DNA of 32,451 nucleotides from assembly GCA_947498025.1 (NCBI GenBank), contig CANMJR010000034.1, positions 1 to 32,451 on the forward strand. Direction: 5' to 3'. Position 1 is the first letter of the stretch, and each line of letters opens with the position of its first letter. Source of the DNA: Helicobacteraceae bacterium. GTDB lineage: Bacteria; Campylobacterota; Campylobacteria; Campylobacterales; Sulfurimonadaceae. Below, piece after piece: positions 16,193 to 25,900 of this stretch. Below the pieces are notes generated by a model. The model made no database searches. It worked only from the letters and a program-made list of their open reading frames with translations, and had not been told where the DNA came from. The translations under genes were made by a program, and so were the position numbers.

Positions 16193-16477
16193 TTAATCTA
16201 CTACAGGCACTTTATTCGCGCGTTGTTCGTCTGTAATATCTTCACGGTGTGCCGGACTAGCACCGATTGCATCCCAAGTTATACAACCTTCTGTAGGACA
16301 TGCTGTAGCACATGCAGGTTCATCATGATGACTAACACACTCTACGCATTTATCATTATAAACATAGTATATCTCTTCGCCGGTTGGATTATCATCCTCA
16401 TCTACGATTGCTTCTACAGGGCACTCATCAATACAAGCACCGCAGTTGATACATGTGTCACTAATATGTACTGCCAT
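16193..16477 (-). CDS. 2[4Fe-4S] ferredoxin
   Basis: 94-aa cytoplasmic electron carrier. Cys9, 12, 15, 19 form the first CxxCxxCxxxCP motif. Cys44, 47, 56, 60 form a second motif with an eight-residue insert (CxxCx8CxxxCP), as in Allochromatium-type ferredoxins with low-potential clusters, and the C-terminal extension also fits that type. Cys65 is an extra cysteine. AGGAG lies shortly upstream of the ATG. It probably serves pyruvate/2-oxoglutarate oxidoreductases of the reductive TCA cycle, an inference from the lineage. Confidence 0.93.
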   Translation of the reverse strand: MAVHISDTCINCGACIDECPVEAIVDEDDNPTGEEIYYVYNDKCVECVSHHDEPACATACPTEGCITWDAIGASPAHREDITDEQRANKVPVVD

Positions 16478-16503
16478 TATTTTCTCCTATTTAAATTTAG
16501 ATA

Positions 16504-16509
16504 ACTATA
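16504..16509 (-). promoter_or_regulatory. Candidate -10 box for the ferredoxin gene
   Basis: TATAGT on the minus strand, 26 nt upstream of the ATG. A perfect tandem 13-bp repeat lies immediately upstream. Confidence 0.35.
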
Positions 16510-16532
16510 ACGAAAGATTTTTAAAGAGAGCT

Positions 16533-16558
16533 AAAAAACGATTTTAAAAAACGATTTT
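16533..16558. repeat. Tandem 13-bp repeat upstream of the ferredoxin promoter
   Basis: AAAAAACGATTTT occurs twice head to tail (16533-16545 and 16546-16558) with no mismatch. It sits about 25-50 bp upstream of the presumed -10 box, where activator sites or UP-like A-tracts lie. Confidence 0.6.
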
Positions 16559-16593
16559 CTGCAAAATAGTTACTTTTCTTATGCACAAAACAA

Positions 16594-16628
16594 ACTTCTA
16601 AATGGCGAAAAAACTGCCATAAAGAAGT
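16594..16628 (-). terminator. Terminator-like hairpin after metK
   Basis: On the minus strand, ACTTCT pairs with AGAAGT and ATGGC with GCCAT, separated by a TTT/TTT internal loop, with a T-rich apical loop. It lies 8 nt downstream of the metK stop at 16636. Confidence 0.4.
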
Positions 16629-16635
16629 CAGCGGA

Positions 16636-17811
16636 TTAAAGCCCTAGATATTCTCTTATCTCATCCACTCTATTTGTTTTTTCCCATGTAAAAGATGGTT
16701 CCTCTCTTCCGAAGTGACCATAAGCAGAGGTAAGTCTATAGATTGGGCGCAATAAATCAAGTGCTACAATAATTCCTTTTGGAGATAAATCAAAAAGCTC
16801 TTTTACACATGCTTCGATTTTTGCCTCATCCACTTTACCTGTTCCATGCGTATCTACCATGATAGAGACCGGTTGAACAACGCCGATTGCATACGCAACT
16901 TGGATAGTAGCCTTATCACAGGCACCTGAAGCTACCAAATTTTTAGCCACCCATCTCGCCGCATACGCCGCACTTCTATCCACTTTGGTCGGATCTTTCC
17001 CGCTAAACGCACCCCCGCCATGCGGGCAGCTTCCGCCGTAAGTATCCACTATAATTTTTCGTCCCGTTAGTCCAGCATCGCCTTGCGGTCCGCCGATTAC
17101 AAATTTTCCTGTCGGGTTAATGTGAAAAACTGTACTTTCGCTCATCATATCAGTAGGAATTACATGTCTGATAACCTCTTTGATAACATCTTCATGTATT
17201 TTTTCTTGAGAAACATCAGGCGCATGTTGCGTAGAAATAACTACTGTCTCAACTGAAACCGGCTTATCCCCTATATATTTAACACTTATTTGTGCTTTTC
17301 CGTCTGGTCGAAGATAAGGAATAATTCCATCTTTACGAACTTCAGCCAATCTTCTTGTAAGTTTGTGTGCCAAATAGATAGGAAGAGGCATCAAAACATC
17401 TGTTTCACGGCATGCATAACCAAACATCAAACCCTGATCACCTGCTCCGATTTCTCCATCTGCCTGAGAAACACCCTGATTTATATCCGGTGATTGTTCG
17501 CCAATAGCATTTAAGACTGCACATGAACGGTAATCAAAACCATAGGTTGCATCTGTATAACCTATCTCTTGAACAACTTTGCGAACTATCTCTTGCATTG
17601 GCGCGTACGCCGTTGTTTTCAGTTCGCCTGCAATTATACAAAAACCATTTGATACTAATGTTTCGCACGCTACATGCGCAGTAGTATCTCGTTCAATAAT
17701 ATAATCCAGAATTGCATCACTGATTTGATCTGCCATCTTATCAGGGTGCCCTTCTGTTACAGACTCTGAAGTGAATATATGCTCTTTGAGAGCTTTTGCT
17801 TCTTTTGTCAT
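16636..17811 (-). CDS. metK: S-adenosylmethionine synthase
   Basis: 391 aa, makes SAM from methionine and ATP. The ATP-binding EGHPDK motif is at residues 20-25, GAGDQG(L)MFGYA near 120 and the P-loop-like [16 protein letters not shown] near 265-280, all intact. The length is normal. GGA lies 8 nt upstream of the ATG. Transcribed away from the peroxiredoxin gene. Confidence 0.97.
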   Translation of the reverse strand: MTKEAKALKEHIFTSESVTEGHPDKMADQISDAILDYIIERDTTAHVACETLVSNGFCIIAGELKTTAYAPMQEIVRKVVQEIGYTDATYGFDYRSCAVLNAIGEQSPDINQGVSQADGEIGAGDQGLMFGYACRETDVLMPLPIYLAHKLTRRLAEVRKDGIIPYLRPDGKAQISVKYIGDKPVSVETVVISTQHAPDVSQEKIHEDVIKEVIRHVIPTDMMSESTVFHINPTGKFVIGGPQGDAGLTGRKIIVDTYGGSCPHGGGAFSGKDPTKVDRSAAYAARWVAKNLVASGACDKATIQVAYAIGVVQPVSIMVDTHGTGKVDEAKIEACVKELFDLSPKGIIVALDLLRPIYRLTSAYGHFGREEPSFTWEKTNRVDEIREYLGL

Positions 17812-17859
17812 CGATTTTTCCTTATTGAAGTACAGAGTCCAGCCCCATAAATCGTGAAA

Positions 17860-17865
17860 ATTATA
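17860..17865 (-). promoter_or_regulatory. Candidate -10 box for metK
   Basis: TATAAT on the minus strand, about 49 nt upstream of the metK ATG, giving a leader of about 40 nt. No SAM-riboswitch fold is recognisable in so short a leader. Confidence 0.45.
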
Positions 17866-17966
17866 TCTTATTTGTATAAATATATCTTTATTTTTTAAAA
17901 GATAAAAATTATCCTTAAACTAATCTATTTATTTATTTTTTTGAGTTTGATTAATTCTTTTTTAGT

Positions 17967-17972
17967 TAAAAT
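17967..17972 (+). promoter_or_regulatory. Candidate -10 box for the peroxiredoxin gene
   Basis: TAAAAT on the plus strand, 30 nt upstream of the ATG, followed by AAGGA at 17991-17995. The region upstream is a long AT-rich stretch. Confidence 0.4.
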
Positions 17973-18002
17973 TCTGCAAATAAAAAATACAAGGAATGTA
18001 GT

Positions 18003-18599
18003 ATGATAGTAACGAACAAAGCTCCAGATTTCACGGCAACAGCAGTTTTAGCGGATGGTTCAATTGTTGGAGATTTCAATCTATACAACAATTTAGGTAC
18101 AAAGGGTGCAGTTCTATTTTTCTATCCACTCGATTTTACTTTTGTCTGTCCATCAGAAATTATCGCTTTTTCTCACAGAATTGAGGATTTCACAAGCCGT
18201 GGCGTCAATGTTATCGGTGTTTCGGTTGACAGTCAATTTTCACACTTTGCATGGAGAGAAACTCCAGTAAATCAGGGCGGTATCGGCAGAGTTAAGTTTC
18301 CTTTAGTCGCAGATTTAACAAAACAGATTGCAAAAGATTACGATGTACTTTTGAATGAATCAGTTGCTCTTCGCGGTTCGTTTTTGATTGATGCGGACGG
18401 CACGGTGCGTCATGCAGTTATAAATGATTTGCCACTTGGAAGAAACATCGATGAGATGATTCGTATGGTTGACACTATGCTTTTTACAAATGAGCATGGT
18501 GAGGTTTGTCCTGCCGGCTGGGTAAAAGGCGACGAGGGGATGAAAGCTTCTACTGAGGGTGTTGCCGAGTATTTGGCTTCTCACGCAGATAAGTTATAG
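18003..18599 (+). CDS. 2-Cys peroxiredoxin (AhpC/TSA family)
   Basis: 198 aa, reduces hydrogen peroxide and organic hydroperoxides in the cytoplasm. The peroxidatic cysteine is Cys49 in DFTFVCPSE and the resolving cysteine is Cys169 in GEVCPAGW, both standard for typical 2-Cys Prx. GGIG at 92-95 and a C-terminal extension (EYLASHADKL) resemble the overoxidation-sensitive type, with YL in place of YF. AAGGA lies 7 nt before the ATG. No dedicated reductase (AhpF/TrxB) is adjacent, so thioredoxin is the likely donor. Confidence 0.95.
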   Translation: MIVTNKAPDFTATAVLADGSIVGDFNLYNNLGTKGAVLFFYPLDFTFVCPSEIIAFSHRIEDFTSRGVNVIGVSVDSQFSHFAWRETPVNQGGIGRVKFPLVADLTKQIAKDYDVLLNESVALRGSFLIDADGTVRHAVINDLPLGRNIDEMIRMVDTMLFTNEHGEVCPAGWVKGDEGMKASTEGVAEYLASHADKL

Positions 18600-18631
18600 T
18601 TTTATACGCAAGATGAACTAAGTCCATTTTG

Positions 18632-18729
18632 CTACGCTTGCCGCTAGGGCACTTCTGCGCTAAAGCACAACGCAAAAAATCACTAAATGATTTTTTGTGA
18701 AAGCTTGCCTCTTTGAGGCAGATTTTTTT
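18632..18729 (+). repeat. Structured intergenic repeat, family B, copy 2 (B2), ending in a terminator
   Basis: Equivalent to the repeat at 15142-15230. Stems: TGCC-GCTAG-GGCA, then AAAAATCA-CTAAA-TGATTTTT, then TGCCTC-TTT-GAGGCA followed by a T-run (ATTTTTTT). The last stem with its T-run is a good intrinsic terminator for the peroxiredoxin gene. The repeat fills the gap to the convergent histidine kinase. Confidence 0.65.
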
Positions 18730-18762
18730 AGTTTCATAGGCTTTTGTCTATGGAATTTATAA

Positions 18763-20154
18763 TCAATCCACTCGCTCCATAATTCCCTCTTGGTTTTTTT
18801 CTAAAGCTACAATAAAACATGCACCGTCACTTTGGTTATACCACGTAAAGGTTCCTGTAAAATGTTTTTCTATGATTGTTTGAGAAATATACATGCCAAG
18901 ACCTGTGCCGATTAATTTTTTGGTTGTAAAGTAGGGCTGATTAATTTTATCAATTATCTCATTTGATATTCCGCCTCCGTTGTCACATATACGCAGTGCA
19001 ATCTTATTTTCTATTTCATCTACGCTTATACTAATTGCCGGCGACTCCACTTTTTTAAATATAAGTTGGTCTTTTGCATTTCCAATTATATTGAGCAGAA
19101 CTTGTACTAATGAATTTTTGTGAATTATGAGAGAAGTGGTACTATTGTTATAAATATGAATTGTAATGTTGTTTGCTAGCAAACTTTGACCGATAACCTT
19201 GAGTGTAATAGTTATAACATCTTCCATAGTCGCAAGCTCTTTTGGAGCATCAGGCTTGAAAAAATTTCTAAAATCATCAATAGTATCTGACATATACGCT
19301 ATATTTCCGGCAATAATTTCTGTATTTTCATCAATTGCCTCTTTGTCAAGCATCTGAAATGCCTGCTTTGTTTGAATATTTGCTATTGCTAATCCGATAA
19401 TATTGAGAGGCTGTCTCCATTGATGGGCTATCATAGAAATCATCTCGCCCATAGCTGCATATCGCGACTGCACAAGAAACATCTTCTCTTTATTCTTGAG
19501 TCTCTCTTCCATCATTTTTCGTTCATGTATATTATTGAGAACTAAGCGAAATATAGGGTTACCGTTACTATCTTTGTCTGCCGTAGCAGATACAATCATC
19601 CAAATAAGTACGCCATCATTATTTACAATACGAAACTCACATGTTTGTGGCTCACTTGACTCCATTATCTTTTGTTGGTGCAGATATAAAATATCTTGAT
19701 CCTCTTTAAAGATAAAATCTGTCATCTTTCTCATAAGAAGTTGATTCTCATCTAATCCGACTGTTTTGAGCGTTCTCTCATTCACCTCCATTATAATACC
19801 TTTCTCGCTCAGAGTACAGTAACAGACGGGAGCTTTGTTGTAGAGTTCATAATAGCGGGCTTTGGCGTCATAAAGCTCTTGATGTGTTTTACGCAGCTCC
19901 TCATTTTGCATCTCCAACTCTATCTGATGCACTTCAAGTTCATGGAACACCTTTTTCACTTCCGCAGATGAAAAGTCATGTAAATTTGCAAATGTTCCAT
20001 CCACCATCTTCTCTACCCTAGCTTCCAACGCACTCAAACCACCCGCTGAAGCACCCATACCAATAATAGGAAATTGAAAATCAACCGCCCCCTCTTCTTG
20101 TTTAAACGTGCTTAATATTTTTTTAGCATCTCTAAGTGTTAGTTTCTTTTCCAT
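18763..20154 (-). CDS. PAS-domain sensor histidine kinase with a vestigial CheB-like motif
   Basis: 463 aa, cytoplasmic, no membrane segment. Residues 1-45 contain FPIIGMGASAGGLSALE, which matches the serine-centred active-site loop of CheB methylesterases, but no other CheB sequence follows. Next come a coiled coil (HELEVHQIELEMQNEELR), a PAS domain (about 102-220), and the H-box HQWRQPLN with His244. The HATPase shows NIIGNAKDQ, DNGGGIS and GTGLGMYIS. ATG 20154 is chosen; the in-frame TTG at 20166 abuts AGGA and is unsuitable. No receiver is fused. The gene follows the helicase by 82 nt, and the REC-REC-GGDEF regulator divergent to the helicase is a possible partner (inference). Confidence 0.87.
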   Translation of the reverse strand: MEKKLTLRDAKKILSTFKQEEGAVDFQFPIIGMGASAGGLSALEARVEKMVDGTFANLHDFSSAEVKKVFHELEVHQIELEMQNEELRKTHQELYDAKARYYELYNKAPVCYCTLSEKGIIMEVNERTLKTVGLDENQLLMRKMTDFIFKEDQDILYLHQQKIMESSEPQTCEFRIVNNDGVLIWMIVSATADKDSNGNPIFRLVLNNIHERKMMEERLKNKEKMFLVQSRYAAMGEMISMIAHQWRQPLNIIGLAIANIQTKQAFQMLDKEAIDENTEIIAGNIAYMSDTIDDFRNFFKPDAPKELATMEDVITITLKVIGQSLLANNITIHIYNNSTTSLIIHKNSLVQVLLNIIGNAKDQLIFKKVESPAISISVDEIENKIALRICDNGGGISNEIIDKINQPYFTTKKLIGTGLGMYISQTIIEKHFTGTFTWYNQSDGACFIVALEKNQEGIMERVD

Positions 20155-20212
20155 ACTAAGCTTCAATCCTCTTCAATAATTTCAAATAATCCATAAAACT
20201 GCTGTTTAGCAT

Positions 20213-20218
20213 ATTGTA
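20213..20218 (-). promoter_or_regulatory. Candidate -10 box for the histidine kinase
   Basis: TACAAT on the minus strand in the helicase-kinase gap, about 58 nt upstream of the kinase ATG, suggesting independent transcription. Confidence 0.35.
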
Positions 20219-20236
20219 TCTATATTGTTAAAGAAT

Positions 20237-21493
20237 CTACTCTTTTACGAAATCCAAAGCTTTTTTGTTTACAAATGCCAATGCATGCCACTGCTTTTTC
20301 GGAGCGATGAGATTGAGCCTCAAAGGGTTGGAACTTCTTGAGAGTGCCACATAAAATTGTGAAGGCGCAAAAATCTCATTTGTCTCAATAATCAAATCCA
20401 TGATGCTCATCCCCTGCGACTTGTGAATCGTTATGGCAAAAGCAAGTTTTATAGGAAACTGATAGACGCTAAAAAGGCTCTCTTCCACCATCTCTTTTTT
20501 CCCATCCACCGTTTTTTCTTTCCACATGCTCTTGGATTGTGCAACTGCTTCGAGTTTGACCACCCGCTCATCGCTCTTTTGCACATAAACAAAATTAGAG
20601 TCCATGTTTACGATTACGCCTCGCTCTCCGTTAAAATAGTTCCACGAATTTCTGGTAAAAAGAACCGGCACGCCCACTTTTAACTCCAATTCCCTCTCTA
20701 TTCTCGCATCGCTCATGTATCGTTCAACCTCTAAATCTTTGACACTCTTTGCATGTTTGATAATTTGCGCCTCTTTTACAAAAAGTTCACTTTCAATAAA
20801 AGAGAGTTGTCTTTTGTTGTGCCATGAAGCGGACTCATTTTTGCCGAATAAAAAGGTAAACTCACTCAAATCTTCGCCGAGCGGTTTTATATATTCGTTG
20901 AGCCGGTTATGCGTCTGCTCGTCGATTTGCCCAAATCTGACAGAGTTTAAAAGCTCTATAAACTCCTTGTCGTCTGTTCTGTAAATGTGCGTCAGCTCTA
21001 TTTTTTCAAACTCAAACTCTTCCCATGCAGGAGATTCAAAAGCAAATTTGACTTCGCCCTGCCCACGGACAACCGGAGGGAGCTGTAAAAAATCCCCGAC
21101 AACAAGAAGAGAACCTTTAAAACCCGCTTGCACCAATCTAAGCTGAATCATCTCAAGCAGAGTATCGCTTACCATGGAGATTTCATCTATCACGACCAAA
21201 TCCATAACTGCTATGATTTTTTTGACTTTTTTGCTGATTGCAAGCTTTGCATTAAGCTCCAACTCTTTTAAGTTGGATGCTATGCCTAAATCTAAAAAGC
21301 TGTGAAGCGTCTGCCCGTCGATGAGCGTTGCTGCCATTCCGGTTGAAGCGAGTTTTGCAACTTTTTTTGCATCCTCCGCATAGGCTTTTATAACATCTCT
21401 CGTAATAGTTGTTTTTCCGACACCGGCACCGCCCGTCAAAAATACGTTCTGATTTGATTTTAATTTATCGATAGTAACATTTAAGTAATTCAT
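20237..21493 (-). CDS. PIF1-like SF1B DNA helicase
   Basis: 418 aa, 5'-3' helicase of the PIF1/RecD-like class. Motifs: GGAGVGKT (21-28), DEIS (103-106) in VVIDEISMV, GDFLQLPPV (133-141), HRTD-like TTHIYRTDD region, HKSQGMS near 360 and VALSRSSNPLRL near 385. It lacks the long N-terminal domains of RecD2. PIF1-type helicases resolve G-quadruplexes and blocked forks, and a similar role is inferred. It starts 82 nt from the divergent regulator gene. Confidence 0.87.
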   Translation of the reverse strand: MNYLNVTIDKLKSNQNVFLTGGAGVGKTTITRDVIKAYAEDAKKVAKLASTGMAATLIDGQTLHSFLDLGIASNLKELELNAKLAISKKVKKIIAVMDLVVIDEISMVSDTLLEMIQLRLVQAGFKGSLLVVGDFLQLPPVVRGQGEVKFAFESPAWEEFEFEKIELTHIYRTDDKEFIELLNSVRFGQIDEQTHNRLNEYIKPLGEDLSEFTFLFGKNESASWHNKRQLSFIESELFVKEAQIIKHAKSVKDLEVERYMSDARIERELELKVGVPVLFTRNSWNYFNGERGVIVNMDSNFVYVQKSDERVVKLEAVAQSKSMWKEKTVDGKKEMVEESLFSVYQFPIKLAFAITIHKSQGMSIMDLIIETNEIFAPSQFYVALSRSSNPLRLNLIAPKKQWHALAFVNKKALDFVKE

Positions 21494-21537
21494 GTCTTTA
21501 TATTATCGGTTTAAACTATAAATTTTGATAAATAGTG

Positions 21538-21543
21538 TAAAAT
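21538..21543 (+). promoter_or_regulatory. Candidate -10 box for the REC-REC-GGDEF gene
   Basis: TAAAAT on the plus strand, about 31 nt upstream of the preferred ATG, with AAGGAG between them. Confidence 0.35.
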
Positions 21544-21574
21544 TTTTACCATGAATAAACAAGGAGCTAAAATA

Positions 21575-22819
21575 ATGGAAAGAATCTTAATCATCGAAGA
21601 CAACAAAACACTGGCGAAGCTTATTGCAAAAAAGATAAGTGTTGAACTAAACTTTGCGGTGGATGTGGCGTATCAACTCTCTGAAGCCAAACTTTTTTTA
21701 CAAAGATATAAATATTTTGTTACCCTTACCGACCTCAATCTGCCGGATGCACCAGAGGGTGAAGTTGTAGATTATCTTCTTTCAAAAGAGTGCCGTGTGA
21801 TTGTTCTTAGCGGAAATATCGACAAAGATTTTAGAGAGAAGATACTGAAGAAAAACATTATAGACTACATCAATAAAAGCGGAGTAGAGGATATAAGCTA
21901 TATTATCCACACCATCAGAAGACTTCATATGAACCAATTACATAAAGTTTTGGTTGTGGATGACTCTATGGTTTTTCGCAAATCAATGAAAGCCATGTTG
22001 GAGAACCTCTTTTTTCAAGTACTGACAGTGGCACATGGAGAAGAGGCACTGGGAATGATTAGCTCGCACCCCGACATCTCTCTTGTTTTAACCGACTACA
22101 ACATGCCTGTTATGGATGGACTTGAACTCACAAAAGAGATTAGAAAATTGCATAACAAAAACGACATGAGTATCATCGCGCTTTCATCAAACGAAGATGA
22201 GCAGATAACCGCCATGTTTCTAAAAAGCGGTGCGAATGACTACATCAAAAAACCCTTCTCAAAAGAGGAGTTTTCCTGCCGTATAAACAATGCTATTGAA
22301 GCGTTAGAAAACATCTTTATCATCACCAACCATGCAAACAGAGATTTTTTAACAGGTCTTTATAACCGCAGATACTTCTTTAAAAATGCAGAGCCCTATT
22401 TTAACGATGCCACGCAAAACAACGAGAGCTTTGCAATTGCCATGATTGACATAGACAATTTCAAAAAGATAAACGACACCTATGGGCATGACATGGGAGA
22501 TAAAGTAATAGTGAGTCTTTCGGAAATTTTGCGCACAAGCATAAACCAAAAAGATATAGTCGCAAGATTTGGCGGAGAGGAATTTTGTCTTCTTCTCAGA
22601 GATATTTCAGCTCATAATGCACTTATCGCATTCGAGAGACTTCGTGCCAATATAGAAAGAAATGTGATCTTTTCCGAGGATAGAAGGGAGATAAGATTTA
22701 CAATCTCCATCGGCGTTTCAATCAGCCATGAAGATACATTCGAAGAAGATATCAATCAGGCTGATCTGCTACTCTACAATGCGAAGCAGAGCGGAAGAAA
22801 TCAGATAGTTCACAACTAA
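21575..22819 (+). CDS. Response regulator diguanylate cyclase (REC-REC-GGDEF)
   Basis: 414 aa. The first receiver (ERILIIEDNKTL... TDLNLPD ... VLSG ... INKSG) and the second (HKVLVVDDSMVF ... LTDYNMPVMDG ... ALSS ... KKPF) both keep acidic pocket, phospho-Asp and Lys. The GGDEF domain has ARFGGEEF and should be active. The inhibitory RxxD site reads NQKD, so product inhibition is probably lost. Two in-series receivers suggest dimerisation or two-input control, as in PleD-like proteins. ATG 21575 has AAGGAG 8 nt upstream; the earlier ATG at 21551 has none. Confidence 0.92.
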   Translation: MERILIIEDNKTLAKLIAKKISVELNFAVDVAYQLSEAKLFLQRYKYFVTLTDLNLPDAPEGEVVDYLLSKECRVIVLSGNIDKDFREKILKKNIIDYINKSGVEDISYIIHTIRRLHMNQLHKVLVVDDSMVFRKSMKAMLENLFFQVLTVAHGEEALGMISSHPDISLVLTDYNMPVMDGLELTKEIRKLHNKNDMSIIALSSNEDEQITAMFLKSGANDYIKKPFSKEEFSCRINNAIEALENIFIITNHANRDFLTGLYNRRYFFKNAEPYFNDATQNNESFAIAMIDIDNFKKINDTYGHDMGDKVIVSLSEILRTSINQKDIVARFGGEEFCLLLRDISAHNALIAFERLRANIERNVIFSEDRREIRFTISIGVSISHEDTFEEDINQADLLLYNAKQSGRNQIVHN

Positions 22820-22826
22820 CTAATAT

Positions 22827-22911
22827 TACGCACTAAAACGAACGCGTCCGTTTTAGTGGCAGGGACAAATTGTCCCTACAACCCCCTAAAGCTACGAAAA
22901 ACAAGTTTTCG
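22827..22911 (+). repeat. Structured intergenic repeat, family A, copy 2 (A2)
   Basis: Same orientation and module order as A1. Palindrome CACTAAAACG / CGTTTTAGTG around ACGCGT at 22831-22858, AGGGACA-AAT-TGTCCCT at 22861-22877, CCCCCTAAAGCTA, then CGAAAA-ACAAG-TTTTCG at 22895-22911. It starts 8 nt after the regulator's stop and precedes the promoter of the GGDEF-EAL gene. Confidence 0.85.
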
Positions 22912-22951
22912 AGATTCATAAGGTTTTAAACTTCTTCTTTTTTTTTGATGG

Positions 22952-22957
22952 TATAAT
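22952..22957 (+). promoter_or_regulatory. Candidate -10 box for the GGDEF-EAL operon
   Basis: TATAAT on the plus strand with TG six bases upstream and a T-rich tract before it. The start codon at 22976 is only 19 nt downstream, so the leader is very short. Confidence 0.5.
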
Positions 22958-22975
22958 TAAGAGACAAATTATACT

Positions 22976-25900
22976 ATGGATTACTGCTCAATGAAATTAA
23001 ATCTTTCTCACTTAAAGAAACTGACAAGTAAAAATTTTTACTACATTTTTTTGCCTATCTTTATTTTTACTCTTTTGGTTACTTTTTTTACCCTTTTTGT
23101 CATAGACAGCGAAAAATTGGAGAGTGTAAATACCCATTTTTCTACCAAAGTTGAAATAGCACAACAAGATTTTAACGATGCTATAAGCGAACATGCCATC
23201 GGAATGGCTATGGTAGCAACTGCAATTTCGCAAGAGAGTGAGGTAAGGCAGAGTCTTATAAACTCGAATAAAAATAGTCTGCTAGAAAAATACAGCGAAA
23301 CATTTTCAAAACTAAAATCTGCAAACTCCATAACACACCTCTACTTTTTAGATAAAAATCGTAAAACTATTCTAAGAGTTCATACGCCGGCTAAAGACGG
23401 GGACTATATAGATAGGTTTACCGCAAAAAAAGCAGAGTCTAGCCGTAACACTTCTTATGGGATTGAACTCGGTGTCATGGGCACTTTAACGCTCAGGGTT
23501 GTAGTTCCCGTTATAAAAGAGAACGAGCTTATCGGTTATGTGGAACTTGGCAAAGAGATAGAGGATATTTTAGAAAGAATTTCCAACAAGCATAATGTTG
23601 AACTGCTTTTGATGATAGCTAAGGGCAACCTTACCGAAGAGGGTTGGAAACAAGGTATGAAAATGCTTGAAAGGGAGGCGAACTGGAAGTTATTTGACAA
23701 ATTTGCCCTCACATATACAACACAAAAATATGTCTCGCCAAATCTTATCAAATTAATCAACAGCTCAGATAGGGAGGAGAGTGTCACCATTGATGAAAAA
23801 ATATTTATGCTCTCCCCTGACAAAATCAAGGATGTCTCAAGCAGAGAGATTGGTCAACTGATTTTTCTGCAAGATTTGACAAATATTTTAAAAGGGAGAG
23901 ACTCGTTTATAATTCACAGCATACTCTTTGGATTAGCAAGCATGACAATATTTTTGCTCCTCGTCTATTTTATACTGCGCAGAAGTGAAATAAACAGTGA
24001 ACTTCAAAATCAGGAGATACTCAAAAATGAGCAAAGAATACAGGAGCTTCAAAAACTTTCAAAAATTATTGCTTGGGAAGTCGACAAAGAGGGACTTTAC
24101 ACATTTATAAGCGACTCTGTCTATGAAATACTTGGTTATAAAGCAACTGAAATAGTCAATAAAAAATACTTTTATGATTTTTACCCCATAGAAAGAAAAG
24201 ATGCGTTAAAAAATATTTTATTCGATCGTTTATACAAAAAAGAGTCATTTACCGGAGTAGTTGTTCCTGTTTTAAATATAAACAGAGAAACAGTCTGGAT
24301 TTCAATAAACGGAATTCCGGTGTTAGACGACAATGGCGAACTGCTTGGATGTAAAGGTGCCGGCAGAGATATTACACAAGAAGTAGCAAAAGAAAAAATA
24401 GCACAAGAGGCAAACAATCTTTTTAAAAAAATCATCAATGCAATTCCTCAAAGAGTCTTTTGGAAAGACTCAGATTTGCACTATTTAGGGTGTAATGAAG
24501 CCTTTGCAAAAGATTCGGGAAACTTATTTTCCGATGATATAATAGGCAAAGATGATTATCAAATGGCTTGGGCAGAACATGCAAAAGAGTACAGAATAGA
24601 CGATAGAAAAGTTATAAACTCCGGAATTCCTAAACTATTTTATGAAGAGGAGATAAAAACCTCATCCGGGGAGAGCATGTGGATAAGCACATCGAAAATT
24701 CCTCTTGTAAATAATGATGGCGAAACGGTCGGCGTAATAGGAGTTTTTGAAGATTTCACAGATAAAAAAATCTCTGAAGACAAAATACACAAACTGGCAT
24801 TTTATGATACTTTAACATCGCTTCCAAATAGAATGCTCTTTATGGATATTGTAAAAGCAGCCATGAAAGAGGCGGCACTTTCACATGTTTATACTGCTCT
24901 CATATTTATCGACCTTGATAATTTCAAAATATTGAATGACACTTTAGGGCATGAGATGGGTGATATTTTACTCCAAAGCGTAGCTAAAAGATTGCAAACG
25001 CTTGCCAAAAATGGAAACGCTCTTGCAAGATTGGGTGGAGATGAATTTGTTTTGATTCTCAAAAACTTAAGCACGGATGAGACAAAAGCTACAAACGAAT
25101 GTATGCGCACTGCCACGCAACTGCTCACACTGCTTCAAGAGCCATACCGACTAAAATGGGCTGAACATAAATCGAGTGCAAGTCTCGGCATCACTCTCTT
25201 TAACTCAGAACACATATCCATCGATACTCTTATGAAGCAGGCAGAACTTGCCCTCTATAAATCAAAAGAGTGCGGAAGAAATGCATTTAAATTTTTTGAG
25301 CCTGCTATGGAGAGTTCACTCAAAGAGAGAGCCGAGATTGAAAAAGAGTTGCGGGAAGCTATAAACAAAGGGGAGTTTGTTCTTTTTTATCAAGCACAGA
25401 TAGATGAGTCAAAAAAAGTAGTGGGTGCGGAAGCATTGGTGCGATGGAATCATCCGACAAAAGGTCTCATTTCGCCTCTTGTTTTTATACCGGTGGCTGA
25501 AGAGTGTGACATTATTTTAAAACTTGGAGATTGGATTTTAAAGAGTGCATGCGATGAACTTCAGAGATGGTCAAGTATAGATGCCATGAAAAAGATTACA
25601 CTTGCCATAAATATCAGTGTAAAACAGTTCAGCCAAAGCAATTTTGTAAAAAACACTCTCTCTATTATAAAAGAGAGCGGAGCAAACCCAAGATTGATAA
25701 AGTTAGAGATAACAGAGAGCATGCTTGTTGAGGACAAAGAGGGTATTATAGAGAAGATGGGCAAACTCAAAGAAGTTGGAATCCGCTTTTCGTTGGATGA
25801 TTTTGGAACAGGATACTCTTCTCTCTCCTACCTCAAACAGCTTCCTCTTAATCAGCTAAAAATTGACAAAAGCTTTGTAAAAGATATTCTTACCGATAAA

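Noticed and set aside
17812-17859. SAM riboswitch upstream of metK
   Set aside because: The presumed leader is only about 40 nt, too short for SAM-I to SAM-IV folds, and no matching pairing pattern is visible.
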